A stretch of 64,000 bases of DNA from Hymenobacter sp. BT730 (lineage in GTDB: Bacteria; Bacteroidota; Bacteroidia; Cytophagales; Hymenobacteraceae). Of this stretch, positions 54,197 through 63,333 are shown in pieces. The stretch is from contig NZ_JAUOFB010000001.1 of the NCBI RefSeq assembly GCF_030542105.1, forward strand, positions 1,054,001 through 1,118,000, read 5' to 3'. Each line of letters begins with the position of its first letter. The first letter of the stretch is position 1. Under the pieces are notes generated by a model. The model was not told where the DNA came from. It saw nothing but the letters and a program-made list of their open reading frames with translations, and did no database searches. A program made the translations under genes and the position numbers.

Positions 54197-54229
54197 CTAG
54201 CAGCCGGGGGTAGAAGGCCCGGCTGCTAG
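54197..54229 (+). other. Strong hairpin between the DUF4331 and TPR genes
   Basis: CTAGCAGCCGGG (54197-54208), a 9-base loop and CCCGGCTGCTAG (54218-54229) pair perfectly, without a T-run. It may uncouple the levels of the secreted protein and the membrane proteins. Confidence 0.6.
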
Positions 54230-54268
54230 TGTGCGCAGTACTTATGCAATGCTTTAAAGACTGGTGCT

Positions 54269-55594
54269 TTGCGAAAATATCTTTACCCTTCCTTACTGGT
54301 GCTGTTCGCCGCGGCGGTGGCGGCTTTGTTTCTGTTTCGACGCCCTGAGCCAGTACCCCAGCTCAAGAATCGCCACGGAGATTTAGCCGTTGGTGGCGAG
54401 TGGCTCAACACCAAAAAGGCCGTGAACGGGCTCCAGGCCCGCCTGCGTACTCACCCCAATGACTACGAAGCCCAACTACAGCTGGCGCAGGCCTACATGC
54501 AGGAAGGCCGCGTGACCGGCGACCATGGCTACTACGATGCCGCAGCGGTAAAGCTGCTGAATCAGGTGCTGCAGTCCGAGCCCGAAAACTTTGAAGCGCT
54601 GTGCTGCAAAGCGTCGCTCAGTCTCACGCAGCATCACTTTTCCGAAGGCCTGGAGCTAGCTCGCCGTGCGCAGGCTAAAAACCCGTATAGCGGCTTTGTA
54701 TATGGCTTGCTCTGTGATGCTAACGTGGAGCTGGGAAACTACCCCGAAGCGGTACGAATGGCAGATAAGATGAATGCCGTGCGCCCCGACCTGCGGGCGT
54801 ATGCCCGGGTATCGTATCTAAGGGAGATTCACGGTGACCTGCCCGGTGCTATTGAGGCTATGCAAATGGCTGTAAAGGCGGGCTACGTAGGGCTGGAGCA
54901 AACAGAATGGGCCCGCGTGATGCTGGGCCATCTGTATGAGCAGACCGGCAGCCTCGACCTGGCGGATCAACAATATCAACAAGCTTTGCAGAACCGGCCT
55001 TCCTACGCCTATGCGCTGGCGGGAATAGGGCGGATAGAACGGGCCCGGCGCCAATATCCGGCGGCCATTAAGCATTTGGAGCAGGCGCATGCCATGGTGC
55101 AGGATTATGCTTTCACAGAAGAGCTAACAGACCTTTACACGCTGAACGGCCAACCGGAAAAATCAGCGGCTGCTGCCCGTGATGCTATTGCCCAACTGGA
55201 CGCCAGTGCCCAGGCCGCCGATGCCGATGAGAACGTAGGCCACTACGTGGATCGGGAACTGGCCCTGGCCTACCTGAAAACCGGCGAGCTGAACAAAGCC
55301 CTGGAGCATGCCACCATCGAGTACAAACGCCGCCCCGATAACATGGACGTCAATGAAACCATGGCCTGGGTGCATTACAAGCGGGGCGAGTACCCGCAGG
55401 CGGCAAAATTTATGCAGGTGGCCCGCCGGACCCATTCCCAGAATCCCACCCAGCTATGCCGGGCCGGGCTTATTTTGCTGAAAACCGGGCAGGAAGCTGC
55501 TGGCCAGGAGCTCATCCGTCAGGCCCTCGCCATTAACCCATATCTGGAAACGGAACTAGCTACTGAGGGCCGTAAGCTACTGGCCATTCGCTAG
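54269..55594 (+). CDS. Membrane-anchored TPR protein
   Basis: The predicted product is 441 residues from a TTG start, the first possible start codon in frame, giving MRKYLYPSLLVLFAAAVAAL as an N-terminal membrane anchor or signal. The rest is TPR repeats: PNDYEAQLQLAQAYMQEGR, NFEALCCKASLSL, PSYAYALAGIGRIERA, YVDRELALAYLKTGELNKAL and MDVNETMAWVHYKRGEYPQA. It is probably a periplasmic scaffold. Nine bases (to a TTG) or 32 (to the ATG) separate it from the HupE-like gene, so the two are surely cotranscribed. Confidence 0.82.
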   Translation: MRKYLYPSLLVLFAAAVAALFLFRRPEPVPQLKNRHGDLAVGGEWLNTKKAVNGLQARLRTHPNDYEAQLQLAQAYMQEGRVTGDHGYYDAAAVKLLNQVLQSEPENFEALCCKASLSLTQHHFSEGLELARRAQAKNPYSGFVYGLLCDANVELGNYPEAVRMADKMNAVRPDLRAYARVSYLREIHGDLPGAIEAMQMAVKAGYVGLEQTEWARVMLGHLYEQTGSLDLADQQYQQALQNRPSYAYALAGIGRIERARRQYPAAIKHLEQAHAMVQDYAFTEELTDLYTLNGQPEKSAAAARDAIAQLDASAQAADADENVGHYVDRELALAYLKTGELNKALEHATIEYKRRPDNMDVNETMAWVHYKRGEYPQAAKFMQVARRTHSQNPTQLCRAGLILLKTGQEAAGQELIRQALAINPYLETELATEGRKLLAIR

Positions 55595-55626
55595 CTCCTG
55601 TATTGACCTGTGCTGTGTTTGGAACG

Positions 55627-56313
55627 ATGTTTCTTCGGTGTTTGACAGCAGCTCAGTGGCGGCTGACTCTTCTCGTGCTGGCGCTGCTATTGCTGCCCCA
55701 GTTGGGGGAGGCGCACGTGCTGGATGTAGACCTGAGCAAACTCTCCCGCACCGATATCGTGCTGACGTATCTGCGGCTGGGTTTCACCCATATCCTGCCG
55801 TTAGGCCTCGACCACATTTTATTCGTCGTGAGCATCTACCTGCTGGAGCCTCGCGTGCGGGCGGTGCTCTGGCAGGCCACAGCTTTTACGGTGGCGCATT
55901 CCATTACGCTGGGGCTGGCTATGTATGGGCTTATTTCGCCGCCTACAGCTATTATTGAGCCTATTATTGCCTTGTCTATTCTATTTGTCGCGCTCGAAAA
56001 CATCATTACCGAACGCCTGAACCCGTGGCGGCTGGCTATTGTGTTTGGGTTTGGGCTGATTCATGGGATGGGTTTTGCCAGCGCCCTCACTTCCGTTGGA
56101 TTGCCGCGCGCTTCCTTTCTGGAGTCGTTGGTGGCCTTTAATGTGGGCGTGGAATTAGGACAGGTATCAATTATTCTGTTGCTGTATCTGCTGGTTGGGC
56201 GTTGGTTTGCGGGCAAGTCGTGGTATAAGCAGCGCATTGTTATACCGGCCTCTGTAGTCATTGGCCTCATTGCCATTTACTGGACAGTAGAACGTGTATT
56301 TTTTACTGCGTAG
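55627..56313 (+). CDS. HupE/UreJ family membrane protein
   Basis: This 228-residue protein starts at ATG 55627 (MFLRCLTAAQWRL). It has a signal-like first helix ending LGEAHVLDVDL, then about six membrane helices. Conserved polar sites are HILPLGLDHILFV, TVAHSITLGLAMYG and FGLIHGMGFASAL; these His/Asp motifs resemble nickel/cobalt permeases of the HupE/UreJ_2 type. A role in metal movement is family-level inference. It ends the DUF4331-TPR-HupE set at a strong terminator. Confidence 0.83.
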   Translation: MFLRCLTAAQWRLTLLVLALLLLPQLGEAHVLDVDLSKLSRTDIVLTYLRLGFTHILPLGLDHILFVVSIYLLEPRVRAVLWQATAFTVAHSITLGLAMYGLISPPTAIIEPIIALSILFVALENIITERLNPWRLAIVFGFGLIHGMGFASALTSVGLPRASFLESLVAFNVGVELGQVSIILLLYLLVGRWFAGKSWYKQRIVIPASVVIGLIAIYWTVERVFFTA

Positions 56314-56328
56314 GCCCGATGACACAAT

Positions 56329-56364
56329 AAAAAAGCCCCTTCCAACATAGGAAGGGGCTTTTTT
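56329..56364. terminator. Bidirectional terminator between hupE-like and amylase genes
   Basis: AAAAAAGCCCCTTCC (56329-56343), a 6-base loop and GGAAGGGGCTTTTTT (56350-56364) serve the two convergent genes. Confidence 0.93.
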
Positions 56365-56384
56365 CAAAAGATACTTAACAACTT

Positions 56385-58757
56385 CTAGCGCACCAGAACT
56401 TTGCTGCTGCGGTTTATTTCCGGTACCGATAGCTGGTACACGCCAGCGGGCAGCGTCTGCACTTTCAGGCGCAGCTCATTGGAGCCTGCATACAGCTGCT
56501 CAGCCTGCTCGTGAACGAGGCGGCCGGTCAGGTCGTAGAGGCGCAGCGTAACTGTGCGCTCTGCGGGCGTCTGCACGGTAAACTCAATGTGGCTGGCTGA
56601 AGTGGGGTTAGGATATACCGTCAGGTCAGTAGTGAGGTCCTGCTTGGCGCCCTGTTCATCCGTTGGGTTAGTACCCCGGGCCGTCATGGAGCCAACTACA
56701 GCCGTTGGAGCCGTGTAGGTGACTTTCACAAAGGCACGTTGCGCGGGATTAGCGGTGCTGGCGTTTTGCGCCTTCAGCGTAATCCACCCGGCTGCGGTGG
56801 GCGTGTAAGTGCCCGTGAGCGTGCCAATACCGGTTTTGCTGGTTACCGTAGTGCCCGCGTTGTTATACAAGGCAATGGTCAGGCTCCGGGTAGCATCGGT
56901 GGGATACAGCGTGTAGGTAATGGTTTTGTTGGCAGCGGCATAAATGCGGCCTGCAGTGCGCATAGCCGTAGAAGCGGCTGGCAGCTGACCGCCCTGCTTC
57001 AGCGAAGAAGCGTGCGAATCGCCCAGATCATCGGCCAATTCCCATTCCTGGGTGGTAGTCAAAGCGGCCTTGGTGTAGTTAGTCACAATGCCCGTTGGAG
57101 CCCAAACCGAGTAGCCCCGACGGCCACCAGCGGCGGTGCCGTTGCAAGGCGGGGTGTTGATGGCTACCGTCTGCGAGCCGCTCACTGTTACTGTGGCCGT
57201 GCCGTTAGCACCGGAGTAGTCCTTCAGCACGGTGCCGGGAGCGAAGTCACAGCTCACAGTGGTGTTCTGCCAGGTGCTCCAGTTATCGTTGATGCCGATA
57301 ATGGCTTTGGTGCTGCGCTCGATGACGAGGTGGTCGACGGCCTGGCCACGCACTTTGTAGGCGCCATCTTTAAAATGTAAGTTCTGGTGGCACCAGATCA
57401 GGTTTTCCAGGTCGCCACGCGTGGGCAGATCTGTGGTGCTGGTAGGCTGGTGAATGAAACGCTTGCTGGTAGTGCCCACGTTGAACAGGTCTTCAAAGAA
57501 AATCTGGGGCGAGCCATCCAAAGCCAAAGCTGCGGCATACGCCGCCGAAAGCCGTCCATCGGATGGGTCGATGTGGGGTGCCAGCTCCGAGCCGGTGTTC
57601 CAGCCGGTGTAGTTGCCGTTGGCATCCGTGGTGGGGCGGAAGGTGTCGTGGTTATTCACGAAAGGCACCGTACGGTGCACATAGGTGCCTCCAATATTTA
57701 CTACGCGCGTGCCCTGCTGGTAGCCGGGCAGGCTGCCCAGGTCAAAATTGCCGCCCTGGCTCACAATGCTGTAAATTCCATTGCGCAGAGAGAAGTCAAA
57801 GGTGCCGGCGCGGTTCTGCACGTTGGCTACCCAACTGTCCATCTGCCCCGAAGAACCTACCCACTCGCCTACGGCAAACATGGTAGCGCCCCCGTTGGCC
57901 CAGCCCGCGTTGCTTTGCATGTTGTAGAGGAAGTCCTCCATGGCAAAGTCGGGGAAGTGTTTCACAGCATCCAGTCGCACGCCATCAAAGCCCACCTGCT
58001 TTTTGTACCACACCAGCCAGTCACGCGTGTTATTGCGCATGTAGTCGGCGGTTTGCGCGGGGTTGTAGGTAGCATTGGAACTCTGACCATAGGAGCCGTT
58101 ATAGTAGCTCACATCGGGCCCGAAGTACACTGCGTTCCAGTCGCCGGAAGTAGAGTTATTGCCGGGGTTGGGGTTGAAGTTCTGCCAGTTTTTCGCGAAG
58201 CGGCCGTTGCGGGCCAGGTAGTTGGTAGCATCTTCAGCCGAGGCAGGCTTGGTATAGCTTACATACCGGAAGTTTTTGTACTTGCTGGTCGTATAGTCTT
58301 CCCAGGCGGCGGGGTCCTGGCCGCCGGCACCGGATTGTGAGCCGGCACCATCTACGTGGTTTAGCACAATATCCTGTACTACCTCAATACCGTTGGCGTG
58401 CAGAATAGCTACGGCGCGCAGCAACTCATCTTTGGTGCCCAGGCGCGTGCCTACAAAGCCTTTCTGGTACTTGTCGCCCAGGTCGTAGTTGTCGAAGGGG
58501 GAATAGCCATTGCCCTGGTTACCGTTTTTAACGGAGGGTGGCAGCCACACGGCATCAATGCCCATGGCTTTCAGACGGGGAGCCAGCTGGGCAATGTAAT
58601 TAGCCCACCCGTTGGGGTAGTTGCTGTTCCAATAGTCCCACCAAAAACCCTGAAGGACAATTTTCTGGGCTTGCGCCGGTCGGTTGGCACCAACCAGCAG
58701 GCAGCCGAGAAGACACAGAAGGGCAATGGCCCTCCTGAAAGGAGTACGCGTGTGCAT
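56385..58757 (-). CDS. Secreted GH13 alpha-amylase with T9SS sorting domain
   Basis: This 790-residue protein has a signal peptide (to about AQAQ, residue 31). The GH13 barrel has DIVLNHVDG (region I), GFDGVRLDAVKHF with nucleophile Asp263, VGEWVG with acid/base Glu298, and FVNNHDTFRP with Asp371. A C-terminal beta domain and a PPC-like region follow. The end (LTVYPNPTSASHIEF to SKVLVR) is a T9SS sorting domain. It should cleave alpha-1,4-glucans such as starch outside the cell. No sus-type transport genes are adjacent. Confidence 0.93.
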   Translation of the reverse strand: MHTRTPFRRAIALLCLLGCLLVGANRPAQAQKIVLQGFWWDYWNSNYPNGWANYIAQLAPRLKAMGIDAVWLPPSVKNGNQGNGYSPFDNYDLGDKYQKGFVGTRLGTKDELLRAVAILHANGIEVVQDIVLNHVDGAGSQSGAGGQDPAAWEDYTTSKYKNFRYVSYTKPASAEDATNYLARNGRFAKNWQNFNPNPGNNSTSGDWNAVYFGPDVSYYNGSYGQSSNATYNPAQTADYMRNNTRDWLVWYKKQVGFDGVRLDAVKHFPDFAMEDFLYNMQSNAGWANGGATMFAVGEWVGSSGQMDSWVANVQNRAGTFDFSLRNGIYSIVSQGGNFDLGSLPGYQQGTRVVNIGGTYVHRTVPFVNNHDTFRPTTDANGNYTGWNTGSELAPHIDPSDGRLSAAYAAALALDGSPQIFFEDLFNVGTTSKRFIHQPTSTTDLPTRGDLENLIWCHQNLHFKDGAYKVRGQAVDHLVIERSTKAIIGINDNWSTWQNTTVSCDFAPGTVLKDYSGANGTATVTVSGSQTVAINTPPCNGTAAGGRRGYSVWAPTGIVTNYTKAALTTTQEWELADDLGDSHASSLKQGGQLPAASTAMRTAGRIYAAANKTITYTLYPTDATRSLTIALYNNAGTTVTSKTGIGTLTGTYTPTAAGWITLKAQNASTANPAQRAFVKVTYTAPTAVVGSMTARGTNPTDEQGAKQDLTTDLTVYPNPTSASHIEFTVQTPAERTVTLRLYDLTGRLVHEQAEQLYAGSNELRLKVQTLPAGVYQLSVPEINRSSKVLVR

Positions 58758-59053
58758 AAGCAGTGGGAATTGGGGAGTGAGAAAAGAGAGATTATTCCTT
58801 GATCGGGGGTGGCCGAAAGGGGAGGTTAAATTAGCGAAATACTATGCTTTAAGTATGGCTGGAGCCTATATAAAATTTGGATATTCACAATCCAAGTCCT
58901 TCTAATTTGAATTATATGATGACAATACCTGTTCCAGCAGTTGCCCCCTGGTAGAACAACCGAGCCATCAGCCATTTTTTTACGTATAGTCGGCATTGCT
59001 TCCGCGCAAGTGGAGGCTATACACCCCGACTCCATCTGTTTACTTATTGCTAT
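58758..59053. other. Divergent spacer between amylase and L,D-transpeptidase-like genes
   Basis: In these 296 bases I see no gene and no exact Bacteroidota promoter on either strand. It must hold the two divergent start regions. Confidence 0.4.
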
Positions 59054-59887
59054 ATGGAAAAGCCAAGTGTTATTCGCCGGAACCGTCTGAAGCGCCGCGC
59101 GCGTCGGGCAGCACGTCGTATTCTGCCGTTTGTAGCCTCGCTATTTATGGCTACTCCGCTGGCTACCCCCATGGGTTCTACACAGGCCCGCGCCACCACA
59201 GCGGAGCACCGGCTGCCCACGGCCGCCGAGCTACGGGCCAGTGCCTTTTCCCAAACCACCCACCAGTTGTACAAAGAGCTGGGCGTAGAGGTTACTGGGC
59301 TGCGCTATGAGGTGTTTGAGAAAGCGCTAACCGGCTACCTGAACCTGAAAGGTGACGGTAAGCTGAGCCAGGACAAGCAGCTGCTTACCGTTATTGACTT
59401 CGATAAGCCTTCCACTGAGAAGCGCCTATGGGTATTGGATCTGGCTCAGAAACAGATTCTGTTCCATACACTGGTAGCGCACGGCCATAACTCTGGTGAA
59501 AACGTGGCTACTACCTTCTCTAACGAGAATGAGTCGAACATGAGCAGCCTGGGCTTTTATGTAACGCAGGGGGAATACAATGGCAAGCATGGCCGTTCCC
59601 TCAAGCTGCAGGGCGTGGACGAAGGCTATAACGACAACGCCATGGCGCGTTCTGTGGTGATGCACGGCGCTGACTACGTGAGTGAGGACTTTATCAAGCA
59701 GTTTGGCCGTCTGGGCCGTAGCCTTGGTTGCCCGGCATTGCCCATGGATCAGTATGCACAGATCATTGACGCTGTAAATGGCGGCACCTGCCTTTACCTG
59801 AATGGTTCGGACGAATCGTTCAACTCCCGTTACCTCAATAAAGACGTTGCTATGGATACTTTCTTCCGGGAAGGTGCCCTGATTTAA
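59054..59887 (+). CDS. Murein L,D-transpeptidase catalytic domain-like protein
   Basis: This 277-residue protein has a very basic start (RRNRLKRRARRAARR) and a hydrophobic segment, consistent with a long signal or an anchor. The catalytic half shows HTLVAHGHNSGEN, VVMHGADY (His204) and GRSLGCPALP with Cys226, the HxxxSxGC layout of YkuD_2-type proteins. It may cross-link or trim peptidoglycan in the periplasm; activity is not proven for this subfamily. It ends at a perfect palindromic terminator. Confidence 0.82.
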   Translation: MEKPSVIRRNRLKRRARRAARRILPFVASLFMATPLATPMGSTQARATTAEHRLPTAAELRASAFSQTTHQLYKELGVEVTGLRYEVFEKALTGYLNLKGDGKLSQDKQLLTVIDFDKPSTEKRLWVLDLAQKQILFHTLVAHGHNSGENVATTFSNENESNMSSLGFYVTQGEYNGKHGRSLKLQGVDEGYNDNAMARSVVMHGADYVSEDFIKQFGRLGRSLGCPALPMDQYAQIIDAVNGGTCLYLNGSDESFNSRYLNKDVAMDTFFREGALI

Positions 59888-59900
59888 AGCAAATTCTCTA

Positions 59901-59948
59901 TAAAGCAAAAAGCCCGCTTGCCGTACGGCAAGCGGGCTTTTTGCTTTA
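59901..59948. terminator. 48-base perfect palindrome, bidirectional terminator
   Basis: TAAAGCAAAAAGCCCGCTTG (59901-59920) and on through the centre GTAC mirrors exactly to 59948. A5 and T5 runs inside the arms allow termination for both convergent genes. Confidence 0.92.
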
Positions 59949-59951
59949 GTT

Positions 59952-61019
59952 CTACAAGGAAAGACCGAATTTCTTACCGACCGTTTCCAGATCCTGCACA
60001 ACCGGATGCAGTAACGGAATGCCATCCAGCAAGCGGTGTGCAGCCATTTCGCGCTCCGGGTCGCCGGGGATGAGGACCTGCTGACCGGGTACGGCGCGGG
60101 CGTTGCGGAAAGTAGTAATCCAGTTATCCATGTGGGCTTTGAACTCTGCGGCCGGGCGGAAAGCATCCACGCGCATTGCCCCAAAAAAGTGCCCGATACC
60201 CTGACCCACCGGGTCAGCGGGGGGCTGGAGAAATGCTACAAAGGGTGGTACCCACGGGCCATAATTGGCCCCGGAGAGTACTGCGGAAAAGATATCTACC
60301 ACGCTGCCCAGGCAATAGCCTTTGTGGGAGCCGGTTTCACCGCCCAGGGGCTGCAGCGCGCCGCCGTCTTTTAACTCGTTGGGGTTGGTAGAGGTGTTGC
60401 CATCTTTGTCCTGAATCCAACCAGCAGGGGCGGGTTGATTCTTGCGCTGCAGAATTTCCAGCTTGCCGTTGGCCGCCGTGGTAGTAGCAAAATCGGCCAC
60501 AAAGTCGGGCTGGTCGCCGGCAGGAATGGCTACCGCAATGGGGTTAGTGCCCAGCAGCCGGTCCAGAGAGTGAGTAGGGGCTACCAGCGGCGAGGCGTTG
60601 GTCATGGCCAGGCCAATCATATCAAAAGGCAGCGCCTTCATAGCATGATAACCTGCAATCCCGAAATGGTTGGAATTGCGCACCGATACCCAGCCTGTGC
60701 CGGCCAGTTGGGCCTTTTGAATGGCTACCTTCATAGCCTTGGGGCCCACTACCAGTCCCAAACCACCATCACCATCCACCACGGCCGTGCTGGGTGTTTC
60801 GTACGTTACGCCTACCCGGGGCGTGGCGTTGATGCGGCCGGCTTCCCATAAGCGTACATACCCAATCAGCCGTGCTACGCCGTGAGAGTCAATGCCGCGC
60901 AAATCAGCAGAAAGCAGGGTTTCGGTAGCGAGGGTCGCATCATCATCCGGGCAGCCAATGCTTTTGAAGACAGACTCGGTGAAGGAGAAGAGGTGGGTAT
61001 AGGAGAAGTTGGAAGTCAT
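59952..61019 (-). CDS. Ldh family malate/lactate-type dehydrogenase
   Basis: This 355-residue NAD(P)-dependent oxidoreductase is of the Ldh_2 (YlbC/ComC) family, not related to classical LDH. Motifs: ADLRGIDSHGVARL (about 38-51), DGDGGLGLVVGPKAM, VRNSNHFGIAGYH with a likely catalytic His, and TNPIAVAIPAG. Members reduce or oxidise 2-hydroxy acids such as malate or sulfolactate; the substrate cannot be told here. It lies downstream of ppx/gppA with a 95-base gap holding a GTCATG repeat. Confidence 0.88.
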   Translation of the reverse strand: MTSNFSYTHLFSFTESVFKSIGCPDDDATLATETLLSADLRGIDSHGVARLIGYVRLWEAGRINATPRVGVTYETPSTAVVDGDGGLGLVVGPKAMKVAIQKAQLAGTGWVSVRNSNHFGIAGYHAMKALPFDMIGLAMTNASPLVAPTHSLDRLLGTNPIAVAIPAGDQPDFVADFATTTAANGKLEILQRKNQPAPAGWIQDKDGNTSTNPNELKDGGALQPLGGETGSHKGYCLGSVVDIFSAVLSGANYGPWVPPFVAFLQPPADPVGQGIGHFFGAMRVDAFRPAAEFKAHMDNWITTFRNARAVPGQQVLIPGDPEREMAAHRLLDGIPLLHPVVQDLETVGKKFGLSL

Positions 61020-61056
61020 GGAGGAGTATGCAGAATTTCAGGCTGAGCAGAACGCC

Positions 61057-61098
61057 ATTCGTCATGTTGAGTGCAGTGGAGGCATCTCACTTGCTGAC
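61057..61098. repeat. GTCATG-type repeat between ppx/gppA and ldh
   Basis: GTCATGTTGAGTGCAGTGGA (from 61057), then GGCATCTCAC, resembles the left arm of the inverted repeat at 49759. Strings of the kind GTCATGTYGAGYGCAGTSGA are common intergenic repeats in Hymenobacter-like genomes (from memory). Confidence 0.5.
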
Positions 61099-61114
61099 GT
61101 TGCCACGTATATCG

Positions 61115-62071
61115 TTACTGGGCCAGCATTTCGCTCAGCAGGCCTTCTTTCAGGGCATAGGCCGAGGCAGTGATGGAGCGGAATCCGTAGGCGGTCAGTA
61201 CGGAGTTAATCAGCACGCAGGCTACCACAATCATGTCGGCGCGTAGGGGCGTCATGCCCGGCAGGGCGAGTCTGCCCGCGTGATTCAGGGAGAGCAATTG
61301 GTGGTAGCTGGTCTTGAAGCTTTCAAAGGAAATGAAAGTGGCCGGCTCGGCTTTGCCTACCAGCTCAGGATGGCCGGTGCGGGCAGCCTGCAGGTCGCAA
61401 AGCGTATCGAAGGTGCCGCTGGCGCCTACCAGGCCAACCGGGTGGTAGTGGTGAATGGCCGTAGTGAGCGGAGCCAGTACTTCAGCCAGGTAGTTCTGCT
61501 CGGCCTGGATAGCTGCATCCGGCAGGGGGTCGTGGGTGAAAAACTTATCCAGGAGGCGCTGGGCCCCAATTTCAAAGCTTTGCTTCCAGAAAGTGCGTTC
61601 CGCATTAGCTATAATGAATTCTACGGAGCCCCCACCAATATCCATGAGCAGGTGCGGCTGCTCGCCCAGCGGCACGGCCTGCCGAATGCCTTTGGCAATC
61701 AGTTCGGCCTCCCGGTCGCCGGCAATGATATCGACTTTAATTCCCGTTTGATCGAAGATGTCTTCTACCAACTCGGCACCGTTGCGGGCTACGCGCACGG
61801 CGCTGGTAGCCGTGGCGCGCACTTCCGTTACTTGGTGCAGCTCAATTTCTTCCTGAAAGGCCGCCAGCGTATGCAGGGCTCGGGTATAGGCCGCGGGGGC
61901 AATTTCGCCGTTGCTGATACCGCCTTCGCCCAGCTTTACGCCCACTTTGGTGCGCATCAGCACCACCGGCTCCTGGTGGCGTGGCTCCGGCAGCTCCACA
62001 ATCAGCAGGTGGAAGGTGTTGGTGCCCATATCAATCAGGGCCAGGCGGCGGTGTTTGGTAGGAGTGGTCAT
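61115..62071 (-). CDS. Ppx/GppA family phosphatase
   Basis: This 318-residue ASKHA-fold protein has ALIDMGTNTFHLLIVE near the start (about 10-25), ATATSAVRVARNG, LLMDIGGGSVEFII and GLVGASGTFDTL. Family members hydrolyse exopolyphosphate or the pppGpp 5' phosphate. It is the short two-domain form, so exopolyphosphatase and pppGpp hydrolase cannot be separated. Between the methyltransferase gene (87 bases upstream) and ldh. Confidence 0.9.
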   Translation of the reverse strand: MTTPTKHRRLALIDMGTNTFHLLIVELPEPRHQEPVVLMRTKVGVKLGEGGISNGEIAPAAYTRALHTLAAFQEEIELHQVTEVRATATSAVRVARNGAELVEDIFDQTGIKVDIIAGDREAELIAKGIRQAVPLGEQPHLLMDIGGGSVEFIIANAERTFWKQSFEIGAQRLLDKFFTHDPLPDAAIQAEQNYLAEVLAPLTTAIHHYHPVGLVGASGTFDTLCDLQAARTGHPELVGKAEPATFISFESFKTSYHQLLSLNHAGRLALPGMTPLRADMIVVACVLINSVLTAYGFRSITASAYALKEGLLSEMLAQ

Positions 62072-62158
62072 CAGAAAGTCAAATACGGGCCGCTAACAAG
62101 GAAACACCAAAAGGCAATTGGTTACCGCTACACAAAAATCACATGAACGGAGCCGCTG

Positions 62159-63046
62159 CTAGACAGGACTGGCAAAGCGGCAGAACGTGCCCAGCGGCAG
62201 CTTGCGGGCCGCCTGGTCGTGCAGATAGATTTCGCCGATTTCGCGCGGGCCGGTAGTAGGAGGGAAGATGTCGGTTACGAGGTTATCCAGAATCAGGGCG
62301 GAAAAACCCAGCGAGTAAAGGTTGATGAGGAAGAAATGGTCGGTGGGGTCGAGCAGCTCTTTGCAGAGCTTGAGCATCTCATTCAGCTCATCTTCCAGCT
62401 GCCACTTTTCGCCGTTAGGTCCACGGCCGTAGGCGGGCGGGTCCAGAATCAGGCCCTGGTATTTGCTGCCGCGCTTTACTTCGCGCCGCACGTATTTCAT
62501 AGCATCTTCTACCAGCCAGCGCACCCCATCCAGGTTGGAGGCTTCCATGTTGTCGCGGGCCCAGAAGTTTACCTGCTTCACGGAGTCAAGGTGGGTAACA
62601 TCGGCACCGGCAGCGCGGGCAGCCAGCGTAGCGGCCCCGGTGTAGGCAAACAAATTCAGCACGCGCGGCACGGCCGCTTTCCGCAGCTTGGTTTGCTGGT
62701 AGATAAACTGCCAGTTGGGGTCCTGCTCCGGAAACAAACCTACGTGCTTAAACGACGAGAGGCCCAACCGAAAACGCAGCTTCAGTCCTTCCTGATCGTA
62801 GTTGATAACCCATTGCTCGGGCGTACCGGGCTTTATTTTCCACTGGCCGCGCTCCTGGCTGCCTTTTTCACGGGTGAAGGTGGCGTTGGCGCGGTTCCAC
62901 TCGCCCGCCGACAGCTTCGGGTCCCAGATAGCCTGGGGCTCGGGCCGGGCCAGAATATGTTGCCCAAATCGTTCGAGCTTTTCAAAGTTGCCCGAGTCGA
63001 TCAGCTCGTAATCAGGCCAGTTGCCGGTGGTCAGGAAAGAATACAT
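62159..63046 (-). CDS. Class I SAM-dependent methyltransferase (RlmI-like)
   Basis: This 295-residue protein starts at ATG 63046 (MYSFLTTGNWPDYELIDSGN); a longer frame from 63133 runs through the promoter box at 63082-63089. The Rossmann domain has LNLFAYTGAATLAARAAGA (motif I), HLDSVKQVNFWARDN, and the catalytic LILDPPAYGRG (motif IV). It resembles 23S rRNA cytosine-C5 methyltransferases of the RlmI/RlmK type but lacks their PUA domain; the target is uncertain. Confidence 0.85.
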   Translation of the reverse strand: MYSFLTTGNWPDYELIDSGNFEKLERFGQHILARPEPQAIWDPKLSAGEWNRANATFTREKGSQERGQWKIKPGTPEQWVINYDQEGLKLRFRLGLSSFKHVGLFPEQDPNWQFIYQQTKLRKAAVPRVLNLFAYTGAATLAARAAGADVTHLDSVKQVNFWARDNMEASNLDGVRWLVEDAMKYVRREVKRGSKYQGLILDPPAYGRGPNGEKWQLEDELNEMLKLCKELLDPTDHFFLINLYSLGFSALILDNLVTDIFPPTTGPREIGEIYLHDQAARKLPLGTFCRFASPV

Positions 63047-63081
63047 AGGGTACAAGCGAAACCGCCCTTGGGCGGGGGGGC

Positions 63082-63089
63082 CAAAGGTA
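63082..63089 (-). promoter_or_regulatory. -7 box of the methyltransferase promoter
   Basis: CAAAGGTA reads TACCTTTG on the minus strand, a match to TAnnTTTG, 36 bases upstream of ATG 63046. There is no good -33. It supports the shorter start. Confidence 0.55.
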
Positions 63090-63248
63090 GGGCATTGCTG
63101 GTTAAATGGCGGCAGAAGCGCGGCCAATGACACCAGAGAAAAGGTGTCTCTCCCCGCATAATTATCAGTGGCTAACCTGTATCTTACTGTGTCTCCGGCG
63201 GCTGGTGCGGCCCGGTTTTTACCACAGCCGGAAACGGCTTATTCGCGG

Positions 63249-63256
63249 TAGCTTTG
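63249..63256 (+). promoter_or_regulatory. -7 box upstream of dapF
   Basis: TAGCTTTG matches TAnnTTTG, about 78 bases before dapF. Upstream only a TTTTT run (63216-63220) resembles a -33. Confidence 0.5.
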
Positions 63257-63333
63257 CAGCCGAAAAGCGGAGACGTTGCTATCAGGCCCACGCCTTGTTT
63301 ATCTACTCTGCTTATCCCTACCTCACACCTATT

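Noticed and set aside
57387-58340. Plus-strand frames opposite the amylase
   Set aside because: Catalytic residues of the amylase are intact. Antisense frames are Ala/Gly/Val-rich shadows.
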